Shown: positions 16,902 to 26,811, counted from the stretch's first letter. The stretch: DNA of 64,000 nt from Virgibacillus aidingensis (GCF_010994035.1 NZ_WIXN01000003.1:62001-126000), one strand, 5' to 3'. Program-made: numbers and translations. Notes: generated by a model not told the origin, from the sequence alone.

Positions 16902-17513
16902 ATGTCTGAAAAGGTGAAGAAGCCTTTCTATAAAAAGTGGTGGTTTTGGTTAATCATCATAGTCTTGGTGATAGGTATAGCCGGTACCGGCGGAGAAGAT
17001 CAAACAGAGCCGGAAGCTGTAGCAAACGAAGATTCAGAAGAAGCTGCTGATGATGCTTCAGAATCAGATAACAGTACGGATGAGGGAGAAGAAGGTACTG
17101 AAGCAGACGAGGAAGAACTGACAGAGGACGAATTTTCCGTTGGGGAAGCAGTCCAATTAGGAGATAACGTTTTAACGGTAACAGAAGTTGAAAAATCTGA
17201 TGGGGATGAATTTGATCAGCCTAAATCAGGAAATGAATACGTAATTGTTCATGTTGAAATAGAAAATTCAGGTGAAGAAAACATCTCCTATAATCCGTTT
17301 AACTTTAAAATGGCAAATAGTGAAGGACAGATAGTGGATCAGGCATTAACCATTATTGATAGTGATACTGCACTTGAATCAGGGGAACTGGCTCCCGGCG
17401 GTACTGTCTCTGGCACCATTGTCTTTGAACAGCCAGCTGATGACCCGGAACTTCAGTTGCAGTTTGAACCGAGTTTTTGGTCAGGTGATATGATAAAAAT
17501 AAATCTGCAGTAA
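16902..17513 (+). CDS. Membrane-anchored DUF4352 (telokin-like) protein
   Basis: 203 residues. A short basic N-terminus, one membrane helix (about 13-27), a very acidic disordered linker (about 30-80, rich in Glu, Asp, Ser) and a C-terminal immunoglobulin-like domain (about 83-203) with SGNEYVIVHVEIENSG, the signature of DUF4352. Such proteins sit on the outer face of the membrane; the domain is often found in surface lipoproteins, and its ligand is unknown. There is no lipobox Cys, so anchoring is by the helix. Monocistronic: its own promoter lies upstream and a terminator downstream. Confidence 0.85.
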   Translation: MSEKVKKPFYKKWWFWLIIIVLVIGIAGTGGEDQTEPEAVANEDSEEAADDASESDNSTDEGEEGTEADEEELTEDEFSVGEAVQLGDNVLTVTEVEKSDGDEFDQPKSGNEYVIVHVEIENSGEENISYNPFNFKMANSEGQIVDQALTIIDSDTALESGELAPGGTVSGTIVFEQPADDPELQLQFEPSFWSGDMIKINLQ

Positions 17514-17520
17514 TATTTTC

Positions 17521-17549
17521 AGGGGTGGTTATCAACCATCCCTCTTTTA
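17521..17549 (+). terminator. Terminator of the DUF4352 gene
   Basis: AGGGGTGGTT and AACCATCCCT pair around a three-base loop (one bulge), followed by CTTTT. Confidence 0.7.
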
Positions 17550-17707
17550 ATTTTCAGCGGGACTCCTTTTTTTTACTTCTATCTATATTCACTCTGATTT
17601 CAATTTAAACAAATCCTATCCAGTGTAATCTGAGCAAAAAATAAACCAGGCAAATAGTGTTTGGCATTGCAGTGTACAATAAAGCAAACAGGTATGTATT
17701 TATCAAC

Positions 17708-17754
17708 AAAAAGACCTCTTTATTCAATTTAGTTATTATGAATAAAGGGGTCTC
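17708..17754 (-). terminator. Terminator of the splAB operon
   Basis: AGACCCCTTTATTC and GAATAAAGAGGTCT pair on the minus strand (one mismatch) and are followed by TTTTTGTTG. It lies about 40 bases after splB. Confidence 0.8.
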
Positions 17755-17793
17755 TCAATATGGTTTCTGTTTAACGAAAGAGAACAAGCTGAT

Positions 17794-18834
17794 TCACGTA
17801 AAATATTCTATTTTCGCTTCTGGAAAAAAACGTTTTACATAGCCGCCAATCGTGTCCTTGATCGCTTCATGCTGTTCATCCCGGTATACATATTTGTAAA
17901 TCCCATATCTTCCCCATTTTGTTTTCCGCTTAGATTCGTCCAATTCCAGCTTAGTCATTGGATAATTTTCCTGTATAACCCGTTTAGCGGGTTTCGTAAA
18001 GCGATGCTGGATCATTTCAAAAGTCAAATCTTTCCTTGCAAATTCAGGCAGGGATGCTTCCAGTTTTTCGAACATTTCCAAGTATCCTTCTTCCCAATTT
18101 TCATGAAGATAAATTGGCGCAACTATGAAGCCCAGTGGATATCCTGCCTCAGCTACTTTAACCGCAGCTTCTATCCGTTCATGTAATCTGGAGGTGCCCG
18201 GTTCAAAGTATTTAATGATATAATCATCATTTATACTAAAGCGAAAACGAGTTTTCCCGCGATGTTCCGCATCGAGCAAATGGTCGACATGTGAAAATTT
18301 CGTTACAAACCTGAGTTTTCCATACTTGGACTTGCCAAAAAACTCAATTGCTTCCTTTAAATGATGTGTCAGGTGGTCCACCCCCACAATATCGGAGGTG
18401 CATGATGCTTCAAACCTTGTTATTTCCGGCGCCCGCTCATCCATATAATTTTGAGCAGCATCAAAAATTTCACCGGTATTCACATAGGTTCGGATATACG
18501 GTTTACTGCCCATCGTAGTCTGCAAATAACAGTAATGGCAATGCCCCATACAGCCGGTGGCAAGTGGAATGGCATACTCGGCCGAGGGTTTGGATGTATC
18601 GAATTTTAATGTTTTTCGCAAACCTACAACTAAGGTAGACTTTGCATTGCGATATTTTTGAAAGTGATTTTCTCCGGGCAGATTGCGTATTTGATTGTGT
18701 GAAGTGGTTTTTCGTATTTCTATTCCCATATCCTCGAATTTTGAAATTAGCCTTTTTCCATTTGGATACTCCAATGCACGCGGTTCTGCGTAAACCAATT
18801 GAGGCATAAACGGTTTAACCATGGAATTCACCAT
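17794..18834 (-). CDS. splB: Spore photoproduct lyase
   Basis: 346 residues from ATG 18834. A radical-SAM enzyme that reverses the spore photoproduct (5-thyminyl-5,6-dihydrothymine) in DNA during germination. The iron-sulfur cluster motif is CMGHCHYC (C95, C99, C102), and the H-atom donor Cys lies in RFEASCTSD (C145). The sequence closely follows B. subtilis SplB, including the EPRALEYP start region and the KIEYFT end. The frame is open 32 codons further upstream, but GGAG six bases before 18834 and the family start rule that out; ATG 18822 is also possible. The start overlaps the end of splA by about 20 bases. Confidence 0.95.
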   Translation of the reverse strand: MVNSMVKPFMPQLVYAEPRALEYPNGKRLISKFEDMGIEIRKTTSHNQIRNLPGENHFQKYRNAKSTLVVGLRKTLKFDTSKPSAEYAIPLATGCMGHCHYCYLQTTMGSKPYIRTYVNTGEIFDAAQNYMDERAPEITRFEASCTSDIVGVDHLTHHLKEAIEFFGKSKYGKLRFVTKFSHVDHLLDAEHRGKTRFRFSINDDYIIKYFEPGTSRLHERIEAAVKVAEAGYPLGFIVAPIYLHENWEEGYLEMFEKLEASLPEFARKDLTFEMIQHRFTKPAKRVIQENYPMTKLELDESKRKTKWGRYGIYKYVYRDEQHEAIKDTIGGYVKRFFPEAKIEYFT

Positions 18835-19066
18835 CTTCCACTCCGCCGAAAGCTTCCTGATAAGCTGCTTCAGCTTCGTCTTCTGAGTGAAAAATAGCAA
18901 ATTCATCCGAAAGTGGATAGTAGTGTTCATGGGAAAAAAGCGCTAATTCATCAGGATCTTCGGGATGCTGTACAATTGCCGCCTGTTGCACATGCGCAAC
19001 ATCCTGCGCATGCGGGTTTCGAATGATCACATAAACAATTTCACCTGGTTCAAATTGTTGTTCCAT
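18815..19066 (-). CDS. splA: SplA, regulator of the spore photoproduct lyase operon
   Basis: 83 residues. Small TRAP-like protein with the motif VVYVIIRNPHA (here IVYVIIRNPHAQDV) and YYPLSDE as in B. subtilis SplA, where it lowers splAB expression during sporulation (known). AGGTGG precedes the ATG. It overlaps splB. On the minus strand CATAATA at 19128-19122, about 56 bases upstream, resembles a sigma-G -10 box, but no fitting -35 is visible. Confidence 0.9.
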   Translation of the reverse strand: MEQQFEPGEIVYVIIRNPHAQDVAHVQQAAIVQHPEDPDELALFSHEHYYPLSDEFAIFHSEDEAEAAYQEAFGGVEDGEFHG

Positions 19067-19389
19067 ATTATACCACCTATTTCCTTCATTTTATTCCCCT
19101 TATTATTACCACTTCACAGCATATTATGTTTCATAATCCCTGTTATCAACTGTGACAATAAGAGGTATAAAAGGATGGTCTGGAAATAAGATGATCCCAA
19201 TAGGAAAAAACTGTTTTAATGATTATATTTTTTATCCCTGTATGAAATTTGATTGTTTTTCATTATAAATTATTTTTGGATGAATTTTGCCAACACACTT
19301 TAGTCTTTTATTGGAACCGGGAAATAAATCAGGCGGTACCCAAAAGGATGTACTGCAGCAGCGTTTCACCGCCACTGCAGCACCTCATA
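19067..19389. other. Intergenic region upstream of splA
   Basis: No gene seen. It contains the likely forespore promoter of splAB (CATAATA at 19122-19128, minus strand, uncertain) and, near 19353-19382, an inverted repeat (GTGCTGCAG/CTGCAGTAC) without a clear T run that may end the peptidase transcript. Confidence 0.4.
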
Positions 19390-21492
19390 TTAATCCCACT
19401 CATTAATCATGGTTTCTGCTTGAATATTCATGCTGTCATATGCTTCTCGGGAAATCAATTTTTCATTTAACTGATAGTCAAGCAGCAACTGGAAACCATT
19501 CATATGCCGGACCACTTTTTCAGCTTCTCCCTGGTTTTCATATTGGCCAACAGCTTTTAAATGCAATTGTAATGCACGAACAGCTTCTTCATCCAAAAAT
19601 GCATTTTCATTATCAAACTGGCCAACAAGTTTTTCCAGACTGGCTGCACTTATTTTCATAGCTTCTGTATTTGCAACAAGCGGCAAAGTGATCTTGCTGT
19701 TACCCGGCAGTACGGTGATATTTGTTCCTTCCGGCGGGCGAATGGTATATTCATAATCACTTGCCATAATTACCACACCAATTTGGTGGCCGGCTTCAAA
19801 TACGTAATCTTTTGGCTGCATATCCCATTCAAATGTGTATACTTCACCGGGTACGACCGCTTCAGATTGTTCAACGGAATTTCGATTTTGCGGGTCCATC
19901 CAACCCCTTGTTATAATTTTTGGACTAGTTCCGCTGTAATCCACGAGCAGGGCAGTCAAATTGGCAGCCGGACGGTCAATGCTCGCTTCAATCTTAACTT
20001 CCGGTATACCGCTCAGACGAACATCTTCGGTCAATGCCGGTGACACATAAGCCAGACGGTTCGGATTATTTAATTGCGGATCAGCAGCCAGCTGATTTGC
20101 TCGAATCATCGGGTCATCACTAAAAACTTCCTCTCCATTTCCAGCATTGTCGTTTATAGTGAGTATGCCGCCCTCTCCGTCGTTTGCTTCATTAAAATGA
20201 AGAGAAACTTCCTTCATATCTACCGCTGGCCAGTCGGCTTCCTGATCCCAGCTGCCGTCTTCGCGCTGGATATCAATCATAGGCTCATCCGCGATGCCAT
20301 TTTCGATGCCATACAGCCAATAGTCAAACCATCTATTTTCCGTTTCCTGCCAGTTATTGGCAGATGTCCCGCCGTGACCACCTTGATGCAGCCACATTTT
20401 ACGAGTGACATCATGGTCTCCAAGTGCTTCCCACCACTGGGCAAACTGCATTGTTTTCACATTCCAGTCATTAAGCCCATGAACAACGAGTACACTGGCT
20501 TCAATTTTATCAACATTTTTTAAATAATCACGGGCTGCCCAGAAGTCGTTATAATCACCGGTCGTTCGATCCTGACCTTCATATAACTCGGCAATCACAT
20601 CTTCGCAGACTTCAGGATTTTCCCGCGTTAATACTGCTTCTGCCAAGTTATCTGCATCTTCACCCTGGTAGCCTCCCGGAGCCACTACTGCACCATTTGC
20701 GCGATAATAATCATACCAGCTGCTTATCGCAACCACCGGTATAATCGTTTTAAGCCCCTCAACACCAGTAGTGGCCACACCATTTGGAAGTGTCCCGTTA
20801 TAGGAAGCTCCAGTCATGCCAACATTTCCTGTTGACCAGTCAGCACTGACTTCTTCACCTTCTTCGTTGAATGCTTTTGCATTTCCATTCAGCCAATCAA
20901 TGACTGCTTTTGTTCCCAGAATTTCCTTTTCATCACCCGTGGTTGGACATCCCGTTGCATCGCCAGATCCGATACTCTCCCCAAGAATGACCCCATAGCC
21001 GCGCGGTACATAGTAATTTCCTAATCGGCCAAGATTTTGCCTTTGTGTTTCATATGCATAAGGGATTGCCTGATGATTTTTCCCGACCGGTGTCAGGTCT
21101 ATATCAACATCATGAAAATTAATCGAATTTATTCCTGCCCGATAAGGACTCATTTCATATATTACCGGAATTTTAATGCCAGGTTCAGTATTGGGTCTCA
21201 TCACTTCAATGGAGACAACATCAAGTTCCCCATCACCATCGCTATCAACTTCAGTCTCTACAAATAGATTCTCAATAATTACGTCCTCCGCTGCATAAAT
21301 CGGTGATGTCATCCCATTTTCAAGTTCTATTTTTGCGGAATCTGAAGCCGTTTCCGGAATAAGACCATTCAAGGCGATTTCATTTCCCGATGCAGATACA
21401 GTGGAACGTTCTATTACATTAAAGCCATTCCCTCCGGTAAACATTGACAAAAACAAGACGGACAAGACTACTAAATATGAAATTTTTTTCAC
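19390..21492 (-). CDS. Secreted Xaa-Pro dipeptidyl-peptidase-like hydrolase (S15) with C-terminal helical domain
   Basis: 700 residues. Signal peptide (about 1-35), then an alpha/beta hydrolase of the CocE/PepX type: nucleophile Ser in GMTGASYNG, Asp in VHGLNDWN and His in HQGGHGG. A beta-rich C-terminal domain of the X-Pro dipeptidyl-peptidase family follows (SGIPEVKIEASIDRP). Likely activity: release of X-Pro dipeptides from peptides outside the cell; acyl-ester substrates are an alternative in this family. The last about 80 residues form a separate helical domain with RALQLHLKAVGQYENQG and HMNGFQLLLDYQ, shared with the next two genes and resembling the FIMAH-type domain (name from memory). 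GTG start, GGGGG six bases upstream. Confidence 0.88.
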   Translation of the reverse strand: MKKISYLVVLSVLFLSMFTGGNGFNVIERSTVSASGNEIALNGLIPETASDSAKIELENGMTSPIYAAEDVIIENLFVETEVDSDGDGELDVVSIEVMRPNTEPGIKIPVIYEMSPYRAGINSINFHDVDIDLTPVGKNHQAIPYAYETQRQNLGRLGNYYVPRGYGVILGESIGSGDATGCPTTGDEKEILGTKAVIDWLNGNAKAFNEEGEEVSADWSTGNVGMTGASYNGTLPNGVATTGVEGLKTIIPVVAISSWYDYYRANGAVVAPGGYQGEDADNLAEAVLTRENPEVCEDVIAELYEGQDRTTGDYNDFWAARDYLKNVDKIEASVLVVHGLNDWNVKTMQFAQWWEALGDHDVTRKMWLHQGGHGGTSANNWQETENRWFDYWLYGIENGIADEPMIDIQREDGSWDQEADWPAVDMKEVSLHFNEANDGEGGILTINDNAGNGEEVFSDDPMIRANQLAADPQLNNPNRLAYVSPALTEDVRLSGIPEVKIEASIDRPAANLTALLVDYSGTSPKIITRGWMDPQNRNSVEQSEAVVPGEVYTFEWDMQPKDYVFEAGHQIGVVIMASDYEYTIRPPEGTNITVLPGNSKITLPLVANTEAMKISAASLEKLVGQFDNENAFLDEEAVRALQLHLKAVGQYENQGEAEKVVRHMNGFQLLLDYQLNEKLISREAYDSMNIQAETMINEWD

Positions 21493-21517
21493 ATCTATCC
21501 CCCATTTTTTAAAAAGT

Positions 21518-21748
21518 GCGCTGTGAAAGCACCTTGGTACCGAATAAAATAGTATAAAATTTCAGCACGTATAAAAGATAAGAGGAAGATCTGCTGTTCC
21601 GCATTCCCAAGTGTTTATCGTGGAACGAGGAACTATTGTTACGCAGAGTAGTGAATCCCCCGCGCTGAAACTTTAAAACATTCAGTACAATAAAATTGAC
21701 ACATTCACTAAAAGCCTGGAAAATGTGCGTTTTTCTCATTCACAGCGC
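21518..21748. repeat. Nested inverted-repeat intergenic element, copy 1
   Basis: 231 bases bounded by GCGCTGTGAA (21518-21527) and TTCACAGCGC (21739-21748), with an inner pair AAAATTTCAGC (21556-21566) and GCTGAAACTTT (21664-21674). It fills nearly the whole gap between two peptidase genes. It shares the core GTGGRACGAGGAACYAYTGT with the element at 38111. It looks like a non-coding, MITE-like or structured-RNA element; the 76-codon frame inside resembles nothing. Confidence 0.6.
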
Positions 21749-21758
21749 CTCTTATAAA

Positions 21759-24455
21759 CTATCTCCAAACGTTTTTTAATGCTTCAACCTGATTATTTAG
21801 TCTGTCATATGCCTTTTCCGAGATCATTTCATTTGCTAGTTGATGATCCAGCAAGACCTGGAAACCGTTCATATGTTTTATGACTTTATCTCCTTCCTGC
21901 CGGTTTTCATAAGGAGCCACTGCCGTTAAATGCAATTGTAAAGCGCGAGTGACTGCTGCATTGGAGAACGCTCCCTCTTCCTTCAGTTCTTCCACCAGGC
22001 TTTTAATGCTGGGAACACTAACGCCAAGTTCAGCACACTGCCCGATTGCAGGCCAGTTTAATACATTAGCAGCACCAAAGTCGGTCACATCGTCATTATT
22101 TCCATTACATACCAACGAACCATTAAGCGTGTTTCCTGCAAATATAGGTCCATATGCTCCATATTGCTCATTGGCGGAAACCTGAACATTATCAGAAAGG
22201 GTGAGATTGCCGTTAAACTCATTCCCTGCAAGTGTGATATCACTGGCTGTTTCATTGATGGTAGATGCACCGCCCACAGTTGTTCCAAACATTTGCACAG
22301 TATTTGCGTTGTCAGCATATAAACTACCATTAATTGAACTGTTGAAAGCTACAAGCGAAGCACCGTCTTCCACTTCGACACCACCGTTAACAACAGCCTC
22401 GTCAAGACAAATAATACCTTCAGTTATTACTAGTGAACCGTTATGATCACCGGAAATAGTCTCAGTACATACAGGTGATTCACCAGGCAATACGGTTGCA
22501 GTGAATTCTTCAGCCGTCCCGATATTTCCGGAAGCATCAATAGCGCGATGCTCAATGGTGTGTGTACCGAAACCGGGCACAAACGCTCCACCTGGATCTT
22601 CCTCTGTATAGGTTCGTTCAAAAGTTACTATTGATAATCCGCCCGTGCCGAGGTTTCCATAAGTGAGTTCCTTGATATCAGTACCAGAATGAGAGAATGT
22701 AAATGGCGAATCAATGGTTTCATCAGGGAATCCAAAGTAATTGTACCAGCCATTTCCGTTTAATCGAAGCTCACCGACAACAAAACCTTCCTGGTCGTCC
22801 TCTGGTTCAAGTGTCATATCAAACTCATTGAAGTACACATTGTGGTTACCTTCTTCAGACAATGATGCAAGCGGCTCGGAAAGTGTTCTTGGGGCCTCTG
22901 GCATACCATTGTCAACGGTCCAGATCACCGTATCCGGGTTTCCATCCGTTTGTTGGGGATCACGCACAATGGCAGCCAACTCGGAAGCACCTTCGGGAAG
23001 ATCCTGAGCACTCAGGTCAAATAGCCGACTATTTCGGGCAGCCATAACCTCTTCGCCATTTAACTCCCACATTACTTCCAATACACGGTCATTTGGATTA
23101 GCTGTTTCAACATAAGCAATTTCATTATGTGCAAGAGGGCGCTCTGTTGATGCATGGTTCGTAAATTGTACCTCTGTATCCTTCTTCGGCAAAGGTTCAC
23201 CGACAATCCAATCGCGGGTTTGGGTCATCCTCGGTCCTTCCAGAAACTCCGGATCACGTACGAATTCAGTTTGATCCCTCACTGTCACTTTTATAGCGTC
23301 ACCAACCTTCAACTCAAACTCAGCCAATTCCAGATAGCGGCTATTCTGTTCAGATGTAACTTCTTCCCCATTAATTTCCCAGGTTACAGTGAGTTCATGA
23401 AACCTTGGATACATAGTTTCAACCCATAAAACATCTTCACTACCTACTTCCCCTTCAGGTGTTGAAGACAGTGGCATTTCCCCGCGATTACGCATCCCAG
23501 TAATTCTTTGGGTCATATGTTCACGAGCAACCTGATCGAAATAAAAACCGGTATGTCTCATCATCGAATGCTTGCTTGGCCGCCAGACGTTGCTGTCATA
23601 GTAAAGTCCACTTTCATAACCATCAGGGTCGGCTGCCCGAATAATACCTCCGGATTCACTTTCTTCCCCCAGCCAACGCCACCATTTGGCTTCATTTTCA
23701 ATCATTTCCTCAGCAGTCATCCGCGTATGATGGAAAGACCTTGGTTCCTGGTTCGGATGTACTCCGCCTGGTTCTCCACGATAATAGTAAGCATACTCAT
23801 CATTAAGATTTCCCAATGAGTGGCCCAATTCGTGCAATGAAACTAAAGGCCCCTGGGGGCTGCCGCCGGAAGTAGTGGCATGCGTCCCTCCTATGCCACC
23901 ATAAGTGGAAGTATTAGCAAGTATCAATGTCTGCATGTTTTGGGCATCCGCAGGGATATCCAATGCAGGTGCTACATGTTCGCTGAGAATCTCACTTCGC
24001 TTTTCCGATCCGCCCGCCCCATACATAATTCTTCTTTCCAGTTCATCGGCCGGGCAGTTTCTATCAAACTCTAAATTAAAAACAGTATTGCGGCGGATAT
24101 TTTCATCATCCGGGTCACAACTGATCCCGGAGTCTGCAGAAGGTGTTTCCACCATGTAAACATTGAAATAATTCCGGTAGCTGCGAAATGGTTCCACACT
24201 CCACTGTACATTTTGATTTCGGTCAACATCTTCACGGAATTTATCCATCTCATCAGCTGTATAACCGTCACCGAAAATAATTAAATTCAATCGATCTTCC
24301 GCAGGTCCTGTTTCCTGGAGAGGAACGACATTTACATCTCCCGGTTTCAAATCATTTTCTTCTGCCGAGACGGACCCGTTCCCATGGTATCCAGTAATAC
24401 CTATGCCAATAAAAATTGCTGATAAGATTACTAATAGATATTTTTTAATTAACAT
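21759..24455 (-). CDS. Secreted M64 family metallopeptidase with C-terminal helical domain
   Basis: About 898 residues. Signal peptide, then a zinc peptidase with HELGHSLGNLNDEY, the extended zinc-binding motif of family M64 (the family of Clostridium ramosum IgA peptidase). Two tandem beta domains follow (LWVETMYPR and IAYVETANP starts), then a region with regular short strands (NGSLY, GNLTL, GSLVC) that looks like a beta-helix, and last the about 80-residue helical domain also found in both flanking hydrolases. Role: extracellular protein cleavage. Start is uncertain: ATG 24455 has GGGGTG too close to it; TTG 24476 lacks a ribosome site. Neighbours suggest joint use in degrading proline-rich protein. 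Confidence 0.87.
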   Translation of the reverse strand: MLIKKYLLVILSAIFIGIGITGYHGNGSVSAEENDLKPGDVNVVPLQETGPAEDRLNLIIFGDGYTADEMDKFREDVDRNQNVQWSVEPFRSYRNYFNVYMVETPSADSGISCDPDDENIRRNTVFNLEFDRNCPADELERRIMYGAGGSEKRSEILSEHVAPALDIPADAQNMQTLILANTSTYGGIGGTHATTSGGSPQGPLVSLHELGHSLGNLNDEYAYYYRGEPGGVHPNQEPRSFHHTRMTAEEMIENEAKWWRWLGEESESGGIIRAADPDGYESGLYYDSNVWRPSKHSMMRHTGFYFDQVAREHMTQRITGMRNRGEMPLSSTPEGEVGSEDVLWVETMYPRFHELTVTWEINGEEVTSEQNSRYLELAEFELKVGDAIKVTVRDQTEFVRDPEFLEGPRMTQTRDWIVGEPLPKKDTEVQFTNHASTERPLAHNEIAYVETANPNDRVLEVMWELNGEEVMAARNSRLFDLSAQDLPEGASELAAIVRDPQQTDGNPDTVIWTVDNGMPEAPRTLSEPLASLSEEGNHNVYFNEFDMTLEPEDDQEGFVVGELRLNGNGWYNYFGFPDETIDSPFTFSHSGTDIKELTYGNLGTGGLSIVTFERTYTEEDPGGAFVPGFGTHTIEHRAIDASGNIGTAEEFTATVLPGESPVCTETISGDHNGSLVITEGIICLDEAVVNGGVEVEDGASLVAFNSSINGSLYADNANTVQMFGTTVGGASTINETASDITLAGNEFNGNLTLSDNVQVSANEQYGAYGPIFAGNTLNGSLVCNGNNDDVTDFGAANVLNWPAIGQCAELGVSVPSIKSLVEELKEEGAFSNAAVTRALQLHLTAVAPYENRQEGDKVIKHMNGFQVLLDHQLANEMISEKAYDRLNNQVEALKNVWR

Positions 24456-24684
24456 CACCCCATTATTTGATAACAATATGTTTATCTGACTTATGCTTCA
24501 TTCTCAGAAGTAGTTTTCATTCATCCCATTTCTTCATCGCCGGCATCTTTAGACACCTTCTTAGCCTCATCCCTGATCAAAAATTTATTATTCTCCATTG
24601 GCTAATCCTTGAAAAAACTTTTCCATCACCTCCTTCGGGGATTGGTTTGAGCAGAAACGCGGATAATTCCTCAATGATCCCCGC

Positions 24685-26811
24685 TTACCTCCATTTTTTT
24701 ATCAGGTAATTAGTTTGAGCCATAAGGGTGCTGTAAGCTTCCTCTGAAATCAATCCATTGTCCATCTGATAGACAAGCAGCTGTTTAAAGCCTCTCTCCA
24801 TATGCCGGACAACCTTGTCCACATCTTCCTGCTTCTCAAAACGATTCACTGAAGCTAAATGAAGCTTTAAGGAGTGAACTGTGTCCTCATTTTCGAATGC
24901 CCCTTCTTCCTCAAAGCGTTCCACCAATAAAGCCATACTTTCTGCAGTTACCGTTAAAGCATCAGCTTCTCCTATAATCGGCAGTGATAACTCACTAAGT
25001 GCCGGTATTACTGTAAGCTTGGCACCAGGTTCTGGGCGAATGGTGTTGTAATACTGACCCCAATCACTCTGATCAATAACGATACCGATTTGACTTCCAG
25101 GCTCGAACAAATAATCATGCGGCTGCATGTCCCACGTAAAAGAATATTTCTGATCTGGTATTAGTGGAACTGACTCGGAAGATGACTCCAAATTCTGCGG
25201 ATCCATCCAACCCCTTGTAATAATTTTCGGGCTCTCTCCATCATAATCTACCAGTAATACAGTCAGGTTTGTGACGGGGCGGTCAATACTCGCCTCCATA
25301 GTAATTTCTGGGGTCCCGCTGATTCGAACCTTTTCCGTCAGCACCGGGGAGAGGTAGGTTAAACGATCAGAATTGCTTAACTCCATGTCTCCAATGATTC
25401 CATAATCCCTCATAGACTGGTTGTCAAAAAAATACTCAGTATCCATGGGGTTATGGACAATGGAATCACCACTGAGAATACCGCTTTCCCCATTTGTTCC
25501 AGCCTTCAAAAAAAGTGTTTTTTCATTCATTTCATCTTCCGGCCAGGCATCCTGTTTATGCCATGTACCATCCTCTCTCTCAATATCAACGATTGGCTCA
25601 TTCATAATTCCGTTTTCAATACCGTACAGCCAGTAATCAAACCATCTATGCTGTGTTTCCTGCCAATTATTAGAGCTGGGCGTTTCATGTGCCCCCTGAT
25701 GAAGCCATAATTTTCGATCTACATCATTCTCGCTTAAAGCCTCCCACCACTGGGAGAATTGTTTCGTTTTTGTATTCCAGTCGTTAAGACCATGGACAAC
25801 GAACACACTGGCCTTAATATCTCCTGCATCCTTAACATAGTTGCGCTCCTCCCAAAAATCATTATAGTCACCTGTTTTACGATCCTGATTTTCTACCATC
25901 TCTGACAGTACATCTTCACAAACCTGCGGATCATCCCGGGTCATCACATACTCCGCCAAAAGGTCAGCATCCCATTGAGGATTTCCGGATACAGCACCGT
26001 TCGCGCGGTAGTAATCATACCAGCTGCTTATGGAGGCGATCGGTATAATTGTCTGAAGCCCCTCCACACCTGTTGTGGCTACACCATTCGGGAGTGTGCC
26101 ATTATAGGAAACACCAGTCATGCCGACATTACCGGTTGACCAATCAGCAGTAACTTCTTCACCATCTTGTGTAAAAGCCCGGGCATTTCCGTTTAACCAG
26201 TCAATTACTGCTTTCGTGCCAAGAATCTCGTTCTCCCCTCCTGTAGTCGGGCATCCCGTCGATCCTCCGGCACCGATGCTATACCCTAAAATGACAGCGT
26301 AACCCCGAGGAATATAATAATCTCCATAACTGCCCAATTGTGCATTAATCGTTCCTTCCTCTATACGTTCACCCATTTCAAACTGATCGAAATAAATGTG
26401 ATGCTCTCCAACAGCATAAAGCTCGTGTTCAATATCGTAATATTCGATGGCATTTGATCCGCCCCGATACGGGCTCATCTCAAATATGACCGGTACCTGA
26501 ATTCCCGGTTCCGTATTCGGACGCATGATTTCAATTTCAACTTGATCCGGTTTTCCGTCAGCATCACTGTCAACCGTTGTTTCGACATATACATTTTCAA
26601 ATATTACATCACCTGTTGAATAAATCGGCTGCGTCATGCCTTCCTCAACCTTAATATTTGCAGACTCCGAAGCAGTTTCAGGAATAAGACCATTCAGGTT
26701 TAGTGGAGCAGCTTGTCCATCTTCATCGGCAAAAGCAATTTCTCCATTTACCATGGGAGTGACTAAAAGGATTAAACACAGAGACAACAAAATAAAAATT
26801 CTTTTCGTCAA
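24685..26811 (-). CDS. Secreted Xaa-Pro dipeptidyl-peptidase-like hydrolase, paralogue 2
   Basis: 708 residues. Close paralogue of the hydrolase at 19390, with the shared start NLNGLIPETAS, identical catalytic surroundings (GMTGVSYNG, VHGLNDWN, HQGAHE) and the same terminal helical domain (HSLKLHLASVNRFEKQ, HMERGFKQLL). Exported through an N-terminal signal peptide. The start is TTG 26811: AAGGAG lies nine bases upstream, and the longer frame to 26850 would begin before the ribosome site. The two hydrolases with the M64 gene between them point to a local duplication and a shared role in extracellular peptide use. Confidence 0.88.
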   Translation of the reverse strand: MTKRIFILLSLCLILLVTPMVNGEIAFADEDGQAAPLNLNGLIPETASESANIKVEEGMTQPIYSTGDVIFENVYVETTVDSDADGKPDQVEIEIMRPNTEPGIQVPVIFEMSPYRGGSNAIEYYDIEHELYAVGEHHIYFDQFEMGERIEEGTINAQLGSYGDYYIPRGYAVILGYSIGAGGSTGCPTTGGENEILGTKAVIDWLNGNARAFTQDGEEVTADWSTGNVGMTGVSYNGTLPNGVATTGVEGLQTIIPIASISSWYDYYRANGAVSGNPQWDADLLAEYVMTRDDPQVCEDVLSEMVENQDRKTGDYNDFWEERNYVKDAGDIKASVFVVHGLNDWNTKTKQFSQWWEALSENDVDRKLWLHQGAHETPSSNNWQETQHRWFDYWLYGIENGIMNEPIVDIEREDGTWHKQDAWPEDEMNEKTLFLKAGTNGESGILSGDSIVHNPMDTEYFFDNQSMRDYGIIGDMELSNSDRLTYLSPVLTEKVRISGTPEITMEASIDRPVTNLTVLLVDYDGESPKIITRGWMDPQNLESSSESVPLIPDQKYSFTWDMQPHDYLFEPGSQIGIVIDQSDWGQYYNTIRPEPGAKLTVIPALSELSLPIIGEADALTVTAESMALLVERFEEEGAFENEDTVHSLKLHLASVNRFEKQEDVDKVVRHMERGFKQLLVYQMDNGLISEEAYSTLMAQTNYLIKKWR

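Noticed and set aside
21509-21739. 76-codon minus-strand gene between two peptidase genes
   Set aside because: It lies within the inverted-repeat element, has no ribosome site and no recognisable protein features.
24521-24598. 25-residue minus-strand peptide (starting MENNKFLIRDEAKK) with an AAGGA seven bases upstream, between the second hydrolase and the M64 gene
   Set aside because: Too short and without any conserved feature; it could be a leader peptide, but nothing else supports it.
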